Shown piece by piece: positions 10,800 through 22,914 of a stretch of DNA of 64,000 nt (its first letter is position 1; every line of letters starts with the position of its first letter). Below the pieces are notes generated by a model. It was given only the letters and a program-made list of their open reading frames with translations. It had not been told where the DNA came from and did no database searches. Origin of the DNA: Pristionchus mayeri (taxonomy: Eukaryota > Nematoda > Chromadorea > Rhabditida > Neodiplogasteridae); contig BTRK01000006.1 in NCBI GenBank assembly GCA_036245805.1, positions 10,014,365 through 10,078,364 on the forward strand, in the 5' to 3' direction. Both the position numbers and the translations under genes were made by a program.

Positions 10800-12309
10800 T
10801 ATTTTACTAGTGATAGCTGATCGATTTTTCCCAGAAAAAAACAATAAAATATCATCTACGCCTGCAGTAAGCATTATAGGAGTGCAACTCGGCAGTGGAA
10901 ATAAAGTGTAGGAGAGGAGGAGGAGTGGAGAAACGTCCACAATCACAACAGACCCTTTCTTATACATGCAGCTTGGGAGTCGTCGCAACAATTGAGGGAG
11001 GGGGGTGTTTCAATATATCAGAACTTCCATAAACCTTGAACCAGTGTCGATGATCAGCCACACAACGGATCGTCAGTGATTTGAGATTATCACGAGGGAT
11101 TTATAACAGAGTTCGAGAAACGATACCACGGTCTCTTCATTTTACACACTCTCTCACCGCTCGACCCGTCTAGAGACTGTGTAGGATGAAGAGCCGAATT
11201 AAGAACTCTACTTTCAAAAGAAGAAATAACGAGTGAATGATCGAGCTTGTCTTATGCGGTAAAAGGAAACTCGGGCGTCCGGCCTTCCCTGAACATGTCA
11301 CCTCTCTTCTCAAATGCCTGTGAACATGTGTTTCGCATTAGCCTGTGTTTCATCATTCGTAGACAAGTTAGCATATGACAAAACAATTGATTCGTTCCTC
11401 GTTTGCAAGATCATAAAAACAAAATAAGAACAACAATCTTGGAAAAGTGTTTGCAAAACGTGATTGATCCATGCGTCATAGTTTGGGCATAGGAATTGAT
11501 TAAGATCTGCTGAAATTCTTCCTTTTTCTTGTCATTTGATCTAGCAATGAATTATTGAGTTATCTAGCTTTGATATTGACAATGACACGATGTTTTTCTT
11601 CTACGATCTAATAAACATCGCGTTTCTTCCATCAAGTGTTCTACAGAAATCGAGCGGCTCTCTTCGTAGTCAACAAACTTATTATTCCTTCTGGGATTGA
11701 CTGCCGATAGTCCCATGATTTTGAAAATAGTATTTTCCCATGTATTGGTCGATCAAAAATCGATTTTATTGTCCATTGATTCATTGGGACATTGAGAACG
11801 GACATCCTCAAATAAAAATTAACAGACGCGTATTCCCCTCGTAATATCCAAACATACGATCCCCAATGCATCACCTCTTTCCATCAAACAATCTAATAAT
11901 ATCATTGGCTTCGTGGGAAGTGGTCAAATACAGATCACTCTCTCGCCTTTCTAACCGGTGAAAGAGAGGGTAGGATGACGAGACCATTTCGCATGAAACC
12001 ATCCCTACTCTTCGGTATCTGTATTGCTCTTCAAACTTCTTCTATAGTATCTCTTCAAATGACAGTTCACGGCTGTTGCCCTAATCGGCAAGCACCCTCC
12101 TCATATTGTGTGATGTCTGGCCGGGTCATGGCATGGAGTAGGCAATGAGATAATAGTGTTCAACGTCACATTATATGCTTAGTAGCTACCTGATTTCCTA
12201 GTACACAATGAATAATGTGTAAATTAATATAACGATGAAAACAAGAGGTATATCAATCCAAGTAAATTAGTGAAATTTGATATTTTTTTTCGATTCCACA
12301 ATCGTTACC
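10800..12309. other. No gene recognised; decayed unit sequence
   Basis: It contains hairpin A at 11109-11208. At about 11806-11960 it has a segment like 13780-13900 and 17350-17500 (shared landmarks TTCCCC then CGTAATA, and CATCAAACAATC). These mark units of the 5' array. No coding frame could be supported. Confidence 0.35.
11109..11208. repeat. Hairpin repeat family A
   Basis: GAGTTCGAGAAACGATACCA on the left, a CTCTCACCGCTCGACC centre, and a shortened right arm ending AAGAACTC. Confidence 0.65.
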
Positions 12310-12466
12310 AACTGGTGAGGTCGATGAGCGACTGAGAATGTTACGACGATGAAACTCATTCCATCAATGTGTTTTCTTTCAGGAAAACATTCAAATTATA
12401 CCGTTTCACTGCGAAAAGATGAGTTTCAGCGTCGTTCTCCGGGTCTCACTAATCGACTCAGTGATT
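12310..12466. repeat. Hairpin repeat family C
   Basis: Left arm with GACGATGAAACTCATTCCAT, right arm with GATGAGTTTCAGCGTCG and TAATCGACTCAGTG. It is the copy that precedes the second conserved tail. Confidence 0.6.
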
Positions 12467-12734
12467 GACCGGATATCGAAGGTAACACAAAATAATGAAA
12501 AAAGTGTATGGGACATAAATTTTCACATAACGCAACATTAATTGTTTTTGAGGTAGAAAAACAAGAAAATTTAGATAAAATTTCGAACTGCCGCGTCATG
12601 TGGTAGTCGATGAAAGATATGTGACCGACTTGAGAGAATACTGGACAACGCAGAAATTAGTAAAGATGAACCATGACACAGCCTCATTCCAAACTTGGCT
12701 GTGGAATGAAGCTGTGCATCCTGATAGCTACTGA

Positions 12735-12900
12735 GTATCGATTTTCCGCCGAGACGAATATCGATTGCTCCCAAGCCCCGCCCCTTAATAATTAATCGAT
12801 CGGTCTCTCTCATTCTTGCCAGTATTAACCCGACGACTGTGTTTTGTTGTGTGATATGAGTACAGGGTCGATGAAAAGCAAATAAACGGATCGAGTTCTG
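12735..12900 (+). repeat. Conserved 3' tail of the duplicated gene, copy 2
   Basis: Very similar to 8994-9157, including the GCAAATAAACGGATCGAG end. It follows a TGA stop preceded by codons for HPDSY, matching the HPDGY stop of copy 1. Confidence 0.7.
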
Positions 12901-12994
12901 ACTTGATTATTTACGTTCACAATTAATTCCGAAGCTCGATTACTTGCCAACAATGGCCGTTGTTTACGATAGTTATTGTTTTAGTGATCAGAAG

Positions 12995-13049
12995 AGACTC
13001 TCAAGAGAGTGAGTCAACTCAAGAGAGTGAGTCGACTCTCAAGAGAGTG
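12995..13049. repeat. Short tandem repeat of CTCAAGAGAGTGAGTC
   Basis: Three head-to-tail copies of a ~20-bp unit that is itself nearly palindromic (ACTCTCAAGAGAGT). Confidence 0.8.
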
Positions 13050-14056
13050 TATCATTAAAAAAATACTAAAATAGTGAAAGCGCATTGCCGAAGTAGTTTT
13101 AGGCATTCATATGCTGCCTATGTTTCATCAATCGAAAATAAAGAGTTCGTCGGAAAATATCTTATCGCACTTCGCATTATATAAATAACACAATTTGAAA
13201 GAAGATGGAAAACGTCAAGGAAATTGCTTTCCTGAAGGTAACATTATTGACTTGGAACGGAACAATATTACCAGCCATTATTGGCATTCCCTGGGCAATT
13301 GATCGAGAGATTAACTTTGGGTCTAGATTCGAAATTGATAATCACATTTAAAAAAACTACATCATGGTCTCTTAATTTTACATATTAGTTTTTATCAAGA
13401 GATCGAGAAAGCGTGTGGAATTAGGATACCGTGGTGTTGTTTCTCATAAAATATAATGAAGAGATCGATAAGTTGCAAGGATCCTCGCATTCGCCTGTGT
13501 TTCATCATTCGCTGATAAGTTAGAGCTCGACTCGGCTATTGATGGGACCTCCATTGTATGGAAAAAAACAAAATAAGAAATAAAAGATTAGAAATGTCTA
13601 GGAAAATTGCGTGGATGATTAGAAGATAATGTTAGAGAACTTTAACATAGAAAAATCAACAGCCTTATTTCCGTTTCCTTGGAAATTGATCGATGACTGA
13701 TAATCAGCTAAATACTCTAACGTTGATATTGACAACGACAGACAAGTATTACTATGTAGAAAGATTTCAAAATGTCGAAAAGCATTGGAAATAAACAAGT
13801 ACAAATAAGCATATTCCCCGCATAATAACCACACGGACAAACCCCCGCAGCTCGACTTCCTCTTCGCATCAAACAATCGAAAGATGCAGCGGCGATTACA
13901 CCATCTCGATTAAACTCCTCGTTTTCCACTCAATCTCATTCTGTCGAATGGATTCGTGTGAGGATACCCGTTGATCATATATTTCGATGTCTCACAATTG
14001 CAAATTATGATGCTGACATTCTAACGTCGGCCTTTAATTTAATTCAGTTGATGATA

Positions 14057-15315
14057 TCAGGTTGATGCATAAGTTTTGTCGCGTCCTATCTCTTATGTAT
14101 TCTAACCTCCGAAATTCTTTGAATTAGTTCCAACTATATTTCGTTATTCTTATTCATTGAGGGCCTTCATACCTTTTCTTACGCACCTTGCTTCATTCCT
14201 GTCAAGACAGTTTGGGAGGCACAGTAGGCAGACAAAGATGCAGTGAGATCAGGATTACATCTCAATTTAATGCACCGGTGCTTCTTGAAAAAGAGGAATT
14301 GTGTCGATTTAGTGTGATATGCGTAAAATACTATGTATGGGCATATTTTTGAACCACTCAAGGATAATGGAAAACCAAATGCGATCTAGAAATTTAGACG
14401 AGTTTGAATAATGTTTGTGATAGGGAAGGTCGGAAAAAGTTTTGTAATCCGAATTTTCTTCTCAATTGATATCGACATCCAAATAGTTGGGGAATATAAT
14501 TCACCAAAAGTGTTCAGTATACAGTTAAAGTTTGGAGTCGATTGGGTTCTGCTTATATAAATGGCTTCATACAGAACGAAACGGTCAAACTGCTGAAATT
14601 TCCACTTTGTTCAAATTCCTACCTCACACACGTGTTCAATATCTGATTTATTGTGACCATTCGAACCATCAGCCCTTCCCTTACCAATATCTGTTTGGGA
14701 TAATTATACAAATCAATAGTTTTTGAATGACAATTTTGAACTCGAAACACCTAAACTTGCGTTTTTGGAACAATTGTGCCGGAATTAAATTTATGCAAAA
14801 TTCAAATTTCCCGCAAGAAGAATGTTGTCTATCTCACATGTTATATGTTAAAGTAGACCCCCATGAGTGTTAATTGGAACGCACTTATGGTATGCCCAGT
14901 TGTTATAATTCTGGATTCAGGAGAGTTGGTCAAGTTGACTGTGAATCAGCGCCTAACCTTAGATTAAGTGAACTATACCGTTGGTTCCGCTCAACATAGC
15001 ACCATATCTGACATATATTTTGAAAGAACATTCACGGGGCATATCACCATACTACAGGAGCTGGGTTCATTATTCATCTCTGCGAACTAGCACCCGGTCA
15101 AACAAATTAATACAATTTGCTAGAAATTCAAATAACTTCATATTAGTATGTTTCGCATAGTCGGCGTCGAAAGCTCAGCTATACCCTATGGTTTGAATGA
15201 GCATGCATACCCCTAACATATACTAGAAGGGCAGGCAACTGAAATATTTGAGACGTATCCTTTATGGAAATATTGCAGACCTCCGAAATGCGACAAAACT
15301 TATGTATAAACCTAA
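14057..15315. mobile_element. Old mariner-type element, copy 1
   Basis: TIRs TCAGGTTGATGCATAAGTTT and TTAGGTTTATACATAAGTTT (right end, inverted), both followed by TGTCGC and flanked by TA. The interior is homologous in inverse to 34432-35717 (shared landmarks GCAGGCAACTG region, GGTATGCCCAG, TTCAAATTCCTACC). Frames are shattered, so this is a fossil. It interrupts a unit of the 5' array. Confidence 0.8.
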
Positions 15316-15364
15316 TATCTTTCGAGCATTCGACTATGTTTCAATACTAAAATTTATTATCTAA

Positions 15365-16262
15365 ATGCGCAGATCCCGCGATCGCTTTGATTCATCACTG
15401 CGGAAAAACAAGCAAAAAAAAATAAGGCAACGAAAAGTCACTCGAAAACATTTTGCTGAGCATATTATACTTTCTTCTCACCGCGATCTGATAAATACTG
15501 GACGAATTCAAAATCTAGCTCTGATTGCTAGCCGGCTACTGCCCTTCCGACGGAGCTTGCATCGCTGTCAAACAACATATCTCCATTCTTACTGTCTTAA
15601 TTTTGCATTCTCTGACACTGTTTGTGGGATTCCATTAAGGCGGGGGGCGGACAAAACGTAAACGGACAAAACGTAAACGGACAAGACGTACACGGATCAC
15701 AGTTCTCTGGGAATTCGACGTAGGATTTTGGATGTTGTTTTATTGTTAACTGTATGTGCTCCATTATGCCACCCTGTTTAGATCCTCTTCCCAGGCGATC
15801 ATGAGTTTTACTAACCACCAACGTGTAGGGGTTCATGGTCCCAAATAGGGAATTTGAGTAAAATCGGGGATTGATAAGCACCAAATTCCGTAATTAATCG
15901 ATATTCCAGTACTCCAGTAACTACTGTATCCAAGCAACATAATTATCGATTGGTTACGACATTTGGTGTTTATCAAGCCCTGATTTCCTAGCCAAATTCT
16001 CCATTTTGGAATATGCACCCCCTGTACATTGATGATGAGTAAAACTCATGATCGCCTGGGAAGAGGATCTAAACAGGGTGGTATGGTGGAGCACATACTG
16101 ATAATAATGCAACAACTCCCAAGTTCATACCTCGAATTCCCAGCGAACTGTGATCCGTTTTCGTTTCCCCCCCCATTAAGGCTATTCAGAACATTGATAC
16201 CATCAGGACGAAGCTTAACGATCCGTTCTACGTGAGGGGAACGGAGAAGAAGATCAGAGAGC
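15365..16262 (+). pseudogene. Unit of the 5' array, interrupted by FB-I'
   Basis: The left part (GCGCAGATCCCGCGATCG, CGAAAAGTCACTCGAAAA, CTCCATTCTTACTGTC) is matched at 18660-18930 and, more weakly, at 20700-20990 and 8110-8390. The right part encodes the KKIRELI version of the VKG/KIREL exon scrap at 16222-16262. The foldback at 15641-16173 sits in the middle; copies at 18927 and 20990 show the uninterrupted site. No frame spans the unit. Confidence 0.5.
15641..16173. mobile_element. Compact foldback FB-I'
   Basis: Left end CGGGGGGCGGACAAAACGTA with three tandem copies of CGGACAAAACGTAAA-like sequence; right end GTTTTCGTTTCCCCCCCC. It is flanked by an exact 8-bp duplication, CATTAAGG, at 15633-15640 and 16174-16181. 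The inner palindrome (GATCATGAGTTTTACT / AGTAAAACTCATGATC) is the middle palindrome of FB-I. An unoccupied version of the target is visible at about 18930 (CCATTGAGGATTGTCAG). Confidence 0.85.
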
Positions 16263-17670
16263 TAATCGACAAAGCACTCTGATCTTTATGTTCGTTGAAA
16301 GAAGATTTTGTGTTTACAATTTGTAATTAGCCGTTGCGCCCTTTTCTTTCAGTGCCACTAGAAAAAGTAACTGGCGAGGACTGTGTTAAAGATAAAATTA
16401 CGGTTATGTAATGAAATAGTCAACAAGATTTTTTGTTTGTTTTAGGAATGCCACGCGGTCGCTCACTGGGGCAGAGAAGTAAACAACAAAGAATGTAATT
16501 TGGTTGAAACTCATTAAATCGCTGATCGCTGTGAAACTAAAAACAATTTAAGTCTGCCCATTTCATGTTGAGGATAAGTTTCGCCTCCATATTTTTGTTC
16601 TTCTTTTCTCACTAGACAGCTCGCCGTATCACTAGATAAGGCAGTCAATTATAATGCGAAATAGGGAGACAGTTAAAGTACCACTATGAGGAAACTTTTT
16701 TTTGAATTCCCGCCAAATGCATTAACCGCATGCCCGAGCGTGGCAATTAAAATTTCATAGCGGTACTTTAAGAAAAAGGTCATGAAATACTCAATGATTT
16801 TTGTGTTCTCTATCACAGACGGAAGGTCTCTCACTGGGTTGAGAAGTGATCCACTTCAAATGTAGTAAGGATGAAACTCATGTTCCAGTTTCATTATCTT
16901 TCTATCCGATGCGAAATGTGAAGAGATGGCGACACTGCAGGATCTGAATAATCCCAACTAGTTCAAACGCATTCGTCAGGGTTGCAACTTCAAATTTCGA
17001 AGCGATCTTGCATACAGCCGCGGTTGCGGGTTCATTAAAAACCAACGATGTCAATTGCGGTCTTCCCGAGGGATTAGTGAAGAAGAGATAACGAGCGATA
17101 ATCGAGAAGTCACCTGAAAAAAAGGAATGTTAGGCGGCATGCATTGTTAGATAAAAATGGCAATAGTTTGAGATTTTCTTTTTCAATAATTCAATTTATT
17201 TTCAATTAAGTTATTCGAACATTTCACCTCTTATCACGCCCCTCATGGGAGAATCGATCTAGTTTTAGCTTAAAAGCTCAAAACCGAGGAAACGCGAATC
17301 CTAAAAATGGCCTTGTCGCAAAGTCAGTTCGAATCTCTCGTTAGATGCGTGTTATATCATTTGGAAATAAATAAAATGCATAAATAAAATACAATAAATA
17401 TACTCGCATTCCCCGCGTAATAACAGCATGAACGATCGCCGTAGCTCGAATACTTTCTCTTCACATCAAACAATCGAACGATGCAACGGCTATTACACTA
17501 TCTAGATTAAGAAGGCAATAAACAGGCGGTCCATTTCCTGACTTATCCGCGCCACTTCAAATTTCTTCAGTCTCTCCTCGCTGTCCACTCAATCTCGTTA
17601 TGTCGAATGGATTCTTGTGAGGAGACCCGTTGATACTGTATTTCGATGATTCAATAATGCAAATTGAGAC

Positions 17671-18580
17671 CGTTTGCCGAAGAATCGAGCAGATCGGAGT
17701 GCTTTCGGCACAGGCCAACAATCTCAATTCTCTCTAACTTCGTGATTTGGGGTAATCGAGGGTGCTGAAAACGATAGGCATACTCATTTTGCTCCTGGAG
17801 CCTTCGATGGCTCCAGACGACGTCACGTTGACGTTGAAGGCGTCATGTTTTTACAAATATCTGCCCTCTCGACGGTGCTAATTTCACGCAACTAAGGTTC
17901 CCGGGGTAGAATTTGATGGTGATCACGCCTAGCTAGTTCATGTTTCATGAATTATTAAAATTATTTTTAAAAATTCAACTTTTCGCATTGGCAAAAGTAA
18001 GATGTATGACATACATCAATAGAACCGGCTTAACGAGAGGATTCAGAATCTGTGTTTGCAGCCAATTTCGTTCACGGGTTCGAATTATTGAAACGAAAAA
18101 GTGAGTCCGTATTGAAGAAATTCAATGCGTCTCAATGCTGAGCTAATTCAATGCTGAGCTCACCATTTCGTTTCAATAATTCGAACCCGTGAATGAAATT
18201 GGCTGCGAACACAGATTCTGAATCCTCTCGTCAAGCCGGTTCTATTGATGTATGTCATACATCTTACTTTTGCCAATGCGAAAAGTTGAATTTTTAAAAA
18301 TAATTTTAATAATTCATGAAAAATGAACTAGGTAGGCGTGATCACCATCAAATTCTACCCCATGAACCTTAGCCGCGTGAAATTAGCACAGTCGAGAGGT
18401 CAGATATTTGTAAAAACGTGATTTCAACGTGACACCGTCTGGAGCCAACGAAGGCTCCAGGAGCAAAATGAGTATCGTTTTCAGTTATCGTTTTCAGCAC
18501 CCTCGATTACCCCAAATCACCAAGTTGGAGAGATTTGAGATTTTTGGCCTGCTGAGACTTGCTCGATTCTTAGGCAAACG
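17671..18580. mobile_element. Foldback element FB-IV
   Basis: A 910-bp palindrome: ends CGTTTGCCGAAGAATCGAGC and the inverse TAGGCAAACG. Arms are of about 410 bp with a loop of under 80 bp near 18085-18150, and share TCAACTTTTCGCATTGGCAA and ATGTATGACATACATCAATA. It splits a unit of the 5' array. No clear target duplication and no coding sequence. Confidence 0.8.
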
Positions 18581-18973
18581 CCCTCATATGAAGCTGAAAT
18601 TCGTACATCGACCTTTCATTTAATTCAATTTATAATTGCATGTCTCAATAGTGAAATGCATTATCTAGATGCACAGGCCGCGATATCTGGGATACACCAC
18701 ATGGAAAAAAGAAAAAAATCAATACAAGCTACGAAAAGTCACTCGAAAATATTTCCATGAATATACTTTCTTCATACAGCGATGGGAAACATACATGCCG
18801 ATTGGATAATCAAGATCTGATTAAGTCTGGTTGCTGCCCTTCCAATAGAGTTTGTGTCGCTATGAAAAACGTAGCTCCATTCAGTCTCCGTCAGTTTCCA
18901 CACTCTGACACTGTATGTCGAATTCCATTGAGGATTGTCAGAACACTGATCCAAACAGAACGAATTTGGGCAA

Positions 18974-19228
18974 CTTAAAGGAGGAGTAAATGCAAACGCG
19001 CGCCCGGTTGGAATATGTTTCACCTAGGGACGCACTCTCTTCAAGTCGCGTGCTATCTCGCCCCATTCCCTGAGCTTTCCCTGATCTGGCTCCCAGCCAA
19101 CTAGCTATAACTCTGTTCGGAATGAAGATATCAATGTGAAAATTTCGGAGCTTCTTATCGTTGTGGAGGTCTAGGCAGTGCATACGATAGCCTCAAAAAT
19201 TGAATTTTGAGTTTGCTCCTCCTTTAAG
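18974..19228. mobile_element. TTAA-flanked MITE, copy 1
   Basis: Inverted ends AGGAGGAGTAAA and TTTGCTCCTCCT, each bounded by TTAA. This is the target preference of piggyBac- and Kolobok-type transposases. A second copy is at 21579-21814; both share AAACGCGCGCCCGG and GAAATATGTTTCA-like sequence. It lies inside a scrap of the duplicated gene. Confidence 0.8.
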
Positions 19229-19496
19229 AAAAAGGTCGAGAAGATCAGGAAGCGTCAACTAAGTGACTGCAAAGGTTCGTTGCTAACGTTAAAATTTCGT
19301 TATTAAAACATACGTTTTATCATTGAGTCATTCTACGCGAGTTTCCTATATTGCAACAAGGGAAGGCCTGCAAATCATAAGACGAAATAGGAAGGGAATG
19401 CAATGAAGAGCACAATTTCGAACTGGCAGGTAATACTCAAATATATTATATATAATGATTTGTTTGTTTTTTTTCCACCCTTCGCGTCCCCCCACT

Positions 19497-19650
19497 GAAC
19501 CGAGATCCACGGAGAATGTAGTGAGGATGGAACTCAACCAATCGCAGTGAAATTGATTGGTCTTGGAGGAAATATAATTAACCGTTTCACTGCGATTGGA
19601 TGAGGTTCATCGCCACTACATTGTTCGTGTCTCGCTATTCCACTCAGTGC
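19497..19650. repeat. Hairpin repeat family C
   Basis: The clearest copy: GATCCACGGAGAATGTAGTG, GATGGAACTCAACCAATCGC, then the mirrored GCGATTGGATGAGGTTCATC and CACTACATTGTTCG. Confidence 0.75.
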
Positions 19651-19812
19651 TCGCGCCATTCGAAGAACAACTTTAAACAACTTTAAACAAACTCTAAAAT
19701 TAGCATATTTTCGTGGTATTTTATAATAACATATATTTCTTTTTTTTTTCGGATTCGCTGCCTCTCCTTCTAATCTGATGAATTTTCTCCAAAAAATTTG
19801 TACAAGTCCTAG

Positions 19813-20252
19813 ACCCCCTACTGAGTAGCGATATGATACTCCTCCTCCCACGACAAATGAACTATGCACGTACCCCAATTTTGGGATGGGGAATCCGAAT
19901 CAAAAATAAAATCGAGTAGATACAAGGTTATAGTGGACTTTGGGACCATTTAACCTCAAAATTCTGCAATACAACTAGTTTTTACTCCGTATCTCGAAAA
20001 CGGCTAACTTCAGGGTTTCGTACCCCTGAGTCATTGTTGGAGACCTACTGAAGAAGTATCCAAAAGTGGTATAAGTTCTTTCATTTGCATAAGTTGGAGG
20101 GGAGATACGTACCAAAACATGTTTCATTCAAAAATTGCACTGTTCAAATTCTCCCTACTGAGTGCCGATATGATAGTCGACCTACGACGACCAATGAACT
20201 ATGCACGTACCCTATTTCGGGGATGGGGAATCCGAATCAAGAATAAAAATCG
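19813..20252. repeat. Two direct copies of a ~100-bp segment
   Basis: 19813-19913 and 20150-20252 share CTACTGAGT, GATATGATA, ATGAACTATGCACGTACCC and GGGATGGGGAATCCGAATCA in the same order. The sequence between and after is unique and non-coding as far as I can see. It may be part of a larger unclassified element that reaches to about 20540. Confidence 0.6.
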
Positions 20253-20879
20253 TGATGTTTTCATCAGAAAAGATGGAAAATTAGCATATTGAGACAAGAA
20301 AAACGGTTTTTTGCATGAAACTATGTGAAGACGTCATTTTCGCATGGAGCGCAAAAGAACTTATTTGTAGATTTCTCTATTACGAGTCGATTGAAAAAAA
20401 TCCGCTCGCTGTAGCTCAAAAACTGACCGATATACGGCCTTCCAACGCGGTAGGTCATAACTCCGTTCAGCATGCAAATTTCGAGGAATGAAGTGGATAG
20501 GCGTTCTCCCCGCCCTCACTTTGGTCAGTCCTACCGGTCTCAGCTAAATCCATGACCCGAAATTTTTTTTCTGTCGCATCGGTTCCTGCATTTTTACAGG
20601 AGATCCGTGATAAATGTTATTTTCTTGATTTAACTCATCCGACTATGTTTCATCAGCGCAATTTCTTAATTAGATTCACATGTGCCGTGATGAGTTCGAT
20701 GCCTATCGAGAGGAAAAATAAAAAAAAACTAATGCATGCTCCGTAAAAGTCATTCGAAAGAATTCCCCTGATAAAACATTTTGCACACAACAATCAGATA
20801 AATGAAGGACGAGTGATTGCAAGTGCAATCATTACGTTATTTGAACCGGAATTTTAATTCAGTACGATAGGTCTGATTG

Positions 20880-21101
20880 ACAATGGCAGCTAGCTTTCTG
20901 ACAAAGGTTTCATCGCTCCAAAACGAATTAGCTCCATTCAGTCCCCCTTCAGTTTGCAGATTCTCGCATTGTGCATCGGATTCTATTGAGGTTAGTCAGA
21001 AAACTGAACGTCACAGGCTGGGCGATCCGTACTACGTGAAGGGAATGTCCGAAAAAATCAGGGAGCTGACCGGCTCAGCCACTGCTAAGATTCACTTCTA
21101 A
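20880..21101 (+). pseudogene. Copy of the duplicated gene's VKG/KIREL segment
   Basis: The longest open version: a frame from 20877 ends with GDPYYVKGMSEKIRELTGSA, then TAKIHF and a stop. Upstream, CTCCATTCAGTC and AGGTTAGTCAGAAAACTGA align with 8320-8400, 15590-15640 and 18870-18960. The start is not trustworthy. The comparison of copies is what supports a coding origin. Confidence 0.45.
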
Positions 21102-21311
21102 TTTTTTTGTGTCAAATTTGCAATTAGTCAATTAGTCGTTGTGTCTTTCTGCAAGGGTTCCCTTACTAACAAGGTGAAGCGTGATACTTTTGTACGATCC
21201 ACAGGAAGGGAGGAAACAGTTAATGCAGATGCTATGGAGGTGGCTTCGAACAGTATCGCCAGGTTAATGATGTTTTTTTTTCTATTTTTTACCACGACTT
21301 GGCCTTCCACC

Positions 21312-21472
21312 ACTGAGTCGAGAAGTTATCTAAAGAGATGTAGTGAGGATGAAACACATCCAATCGCAACGAAATCCGAATGATCTCGGAAAAATAGCTA
21401 AACAATCCGTTGCAATCCGATTGGTTGAGTTTCATCCTCACAACATTTTTCAATTTCCAATAATCAACTCGG
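21312..21472. repeat. Hairpin repeat family C
   Basis: TGAGTCGAGAAGTTATCTAA and GAGGATGAAACACATCCAAT on the left; CGATTGGTTGAGTTTCATCC, CACAACATTTTTC and AATCAACTCGGTG on the right. Confidence 0.7.
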
Positions 21473-21578
21473 TGTTAATCCGCTTCACATGATCAAATAA
21501 CTCTAAAAACATCTTCATTGGCATGGCATTCTTGATAGCACATTTGGAAATAATTACTGATTTATTAATTAAAGGAGG

Positions 21579-21814
21579 AGTAAAGGCAAACGCGCGCCCG
21601 GTGGAAATATGTTTCAATTAGAGGAGAACTCTCTTCAAATCGCATGCCCTCTCGCTCGTTGCCTGAGCTTTCCCTGATTTGGCTACCTGCCAACTACCGA
21701 TAGCTTTGTTCGTAATGGAGATATCAATGTGAAAAATTAGGAGCTCCTTGGGGAGTTCTATGCCGTGCATATGAAAGCTTCAATAATTGGGTTTCGCCTT
21801 TGCTCCTCCTTTAA
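21579..21814. mobile_element. TTAA-flanked MITE, copy 2
   Basis: Ends AGGAGGAGTAAAGGCAAA and TTTGCTCCTCCT between TTAA tetranucleotides; interior closely related to 18974-19228. Confidence 0.8.
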
Positions 21815-22447
21815 CTCGATGACGGGCCGCTGGTGAAATTTTTTTATTATCTTCACATCTCTCACATGTTATACAAAACAACGCAGATTTGTGAGCAGAG
21901 AGATACCCGTAGATAACATTACTCCATAAGATAATTATGTATGTAAAAAATAAAAATTACTTGATACGGCGCACTGTAGAAGTTATGAAAACTCTGTGAC
22001 CGATCTCATCTTTCAGTAGGACTTCTATCTATTCATTTCTAAAAAAATCTTGATCGTTGATCTTTGATATCTCACCTCTCCTCATCTTCTCCAGAAGGAG
22101 GACCACGGTACGTCGCACGTCTCTGTCATCGACGAGCAGTAAAATGCAGTAGCCGTCACGTCAACTGTGAATCGGTTGTGAGGAAGGGATACGGTATCGA
22201 TGGATACTGTAAGATCAATATGTTGCAAGGGAACTCTAGGGCTACGGTAGCGATAGTGGAATCGATAACTGATTTTAAGACTGTCTTATAGCCAAATGAT
22301 ACCATGACAAATGTCATCTCTCAATTGTCAATCTGTGATGGGTGCAGTGTCATCTCTAAAATGTCATTATGTGATGGGTACATAAAATTTCATTGGAAAA
22401 TTGACCTTGGTTTAATCGCTCCAGTCCTTGGCTATGTATAAAATAGA

Positions 22448-22617
22448 GTATCGATTTCCAGCCTATTCGTCATATCGATTTCTCCCAAGCCCCGCCCCCT
22501 TAATAATTAATCGATCGGTCTCTCTCCCATTCTTGCCAGTATTAACCCGACGACTGTGTTGTGCTGTGTGATGTCAGTACAGGGTCGATGATGAGCAAAT
22601 AAACTGATCGAGTTCTG
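22448..22617 (+). repeat. Conserved 3' tail of the duplicated gene, copy 3
   Basis: The same block as 8994-9157 and 12735-12900, ending GCAAATAAACTGATCGAG. The upstream stop-codon context of the other two copies is not preserved here. It marks the right end of the 5' array. Confidence 0.7.
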
Positions 22618-22914
22618 ACTTTTCTTAGTTCACAATGCATTCTGAAGCGCGGTGGTGTTTCATCTATGATTGTTATTTTTCCGATTTGTTTTCTTCTATT
22701 GATTGCTTGTGGGTTTGCATTAGGAAAAATTCTCAAATGTAAAATTGCATGTGTAGCGGCGTCCTTGGTGGGTTTCCTTGATTATCACATGGTGATGACT
22801 ATTTTAGTGATTGCTGAGGGAAATGTAGTAGAGGACATCTCGAACAGCAGTGCTGAGACTATTATTTTATTTTGTTTTTTTTTAACCACGGGTTGGTCCG
22901 TTAGATGAAGTGCG

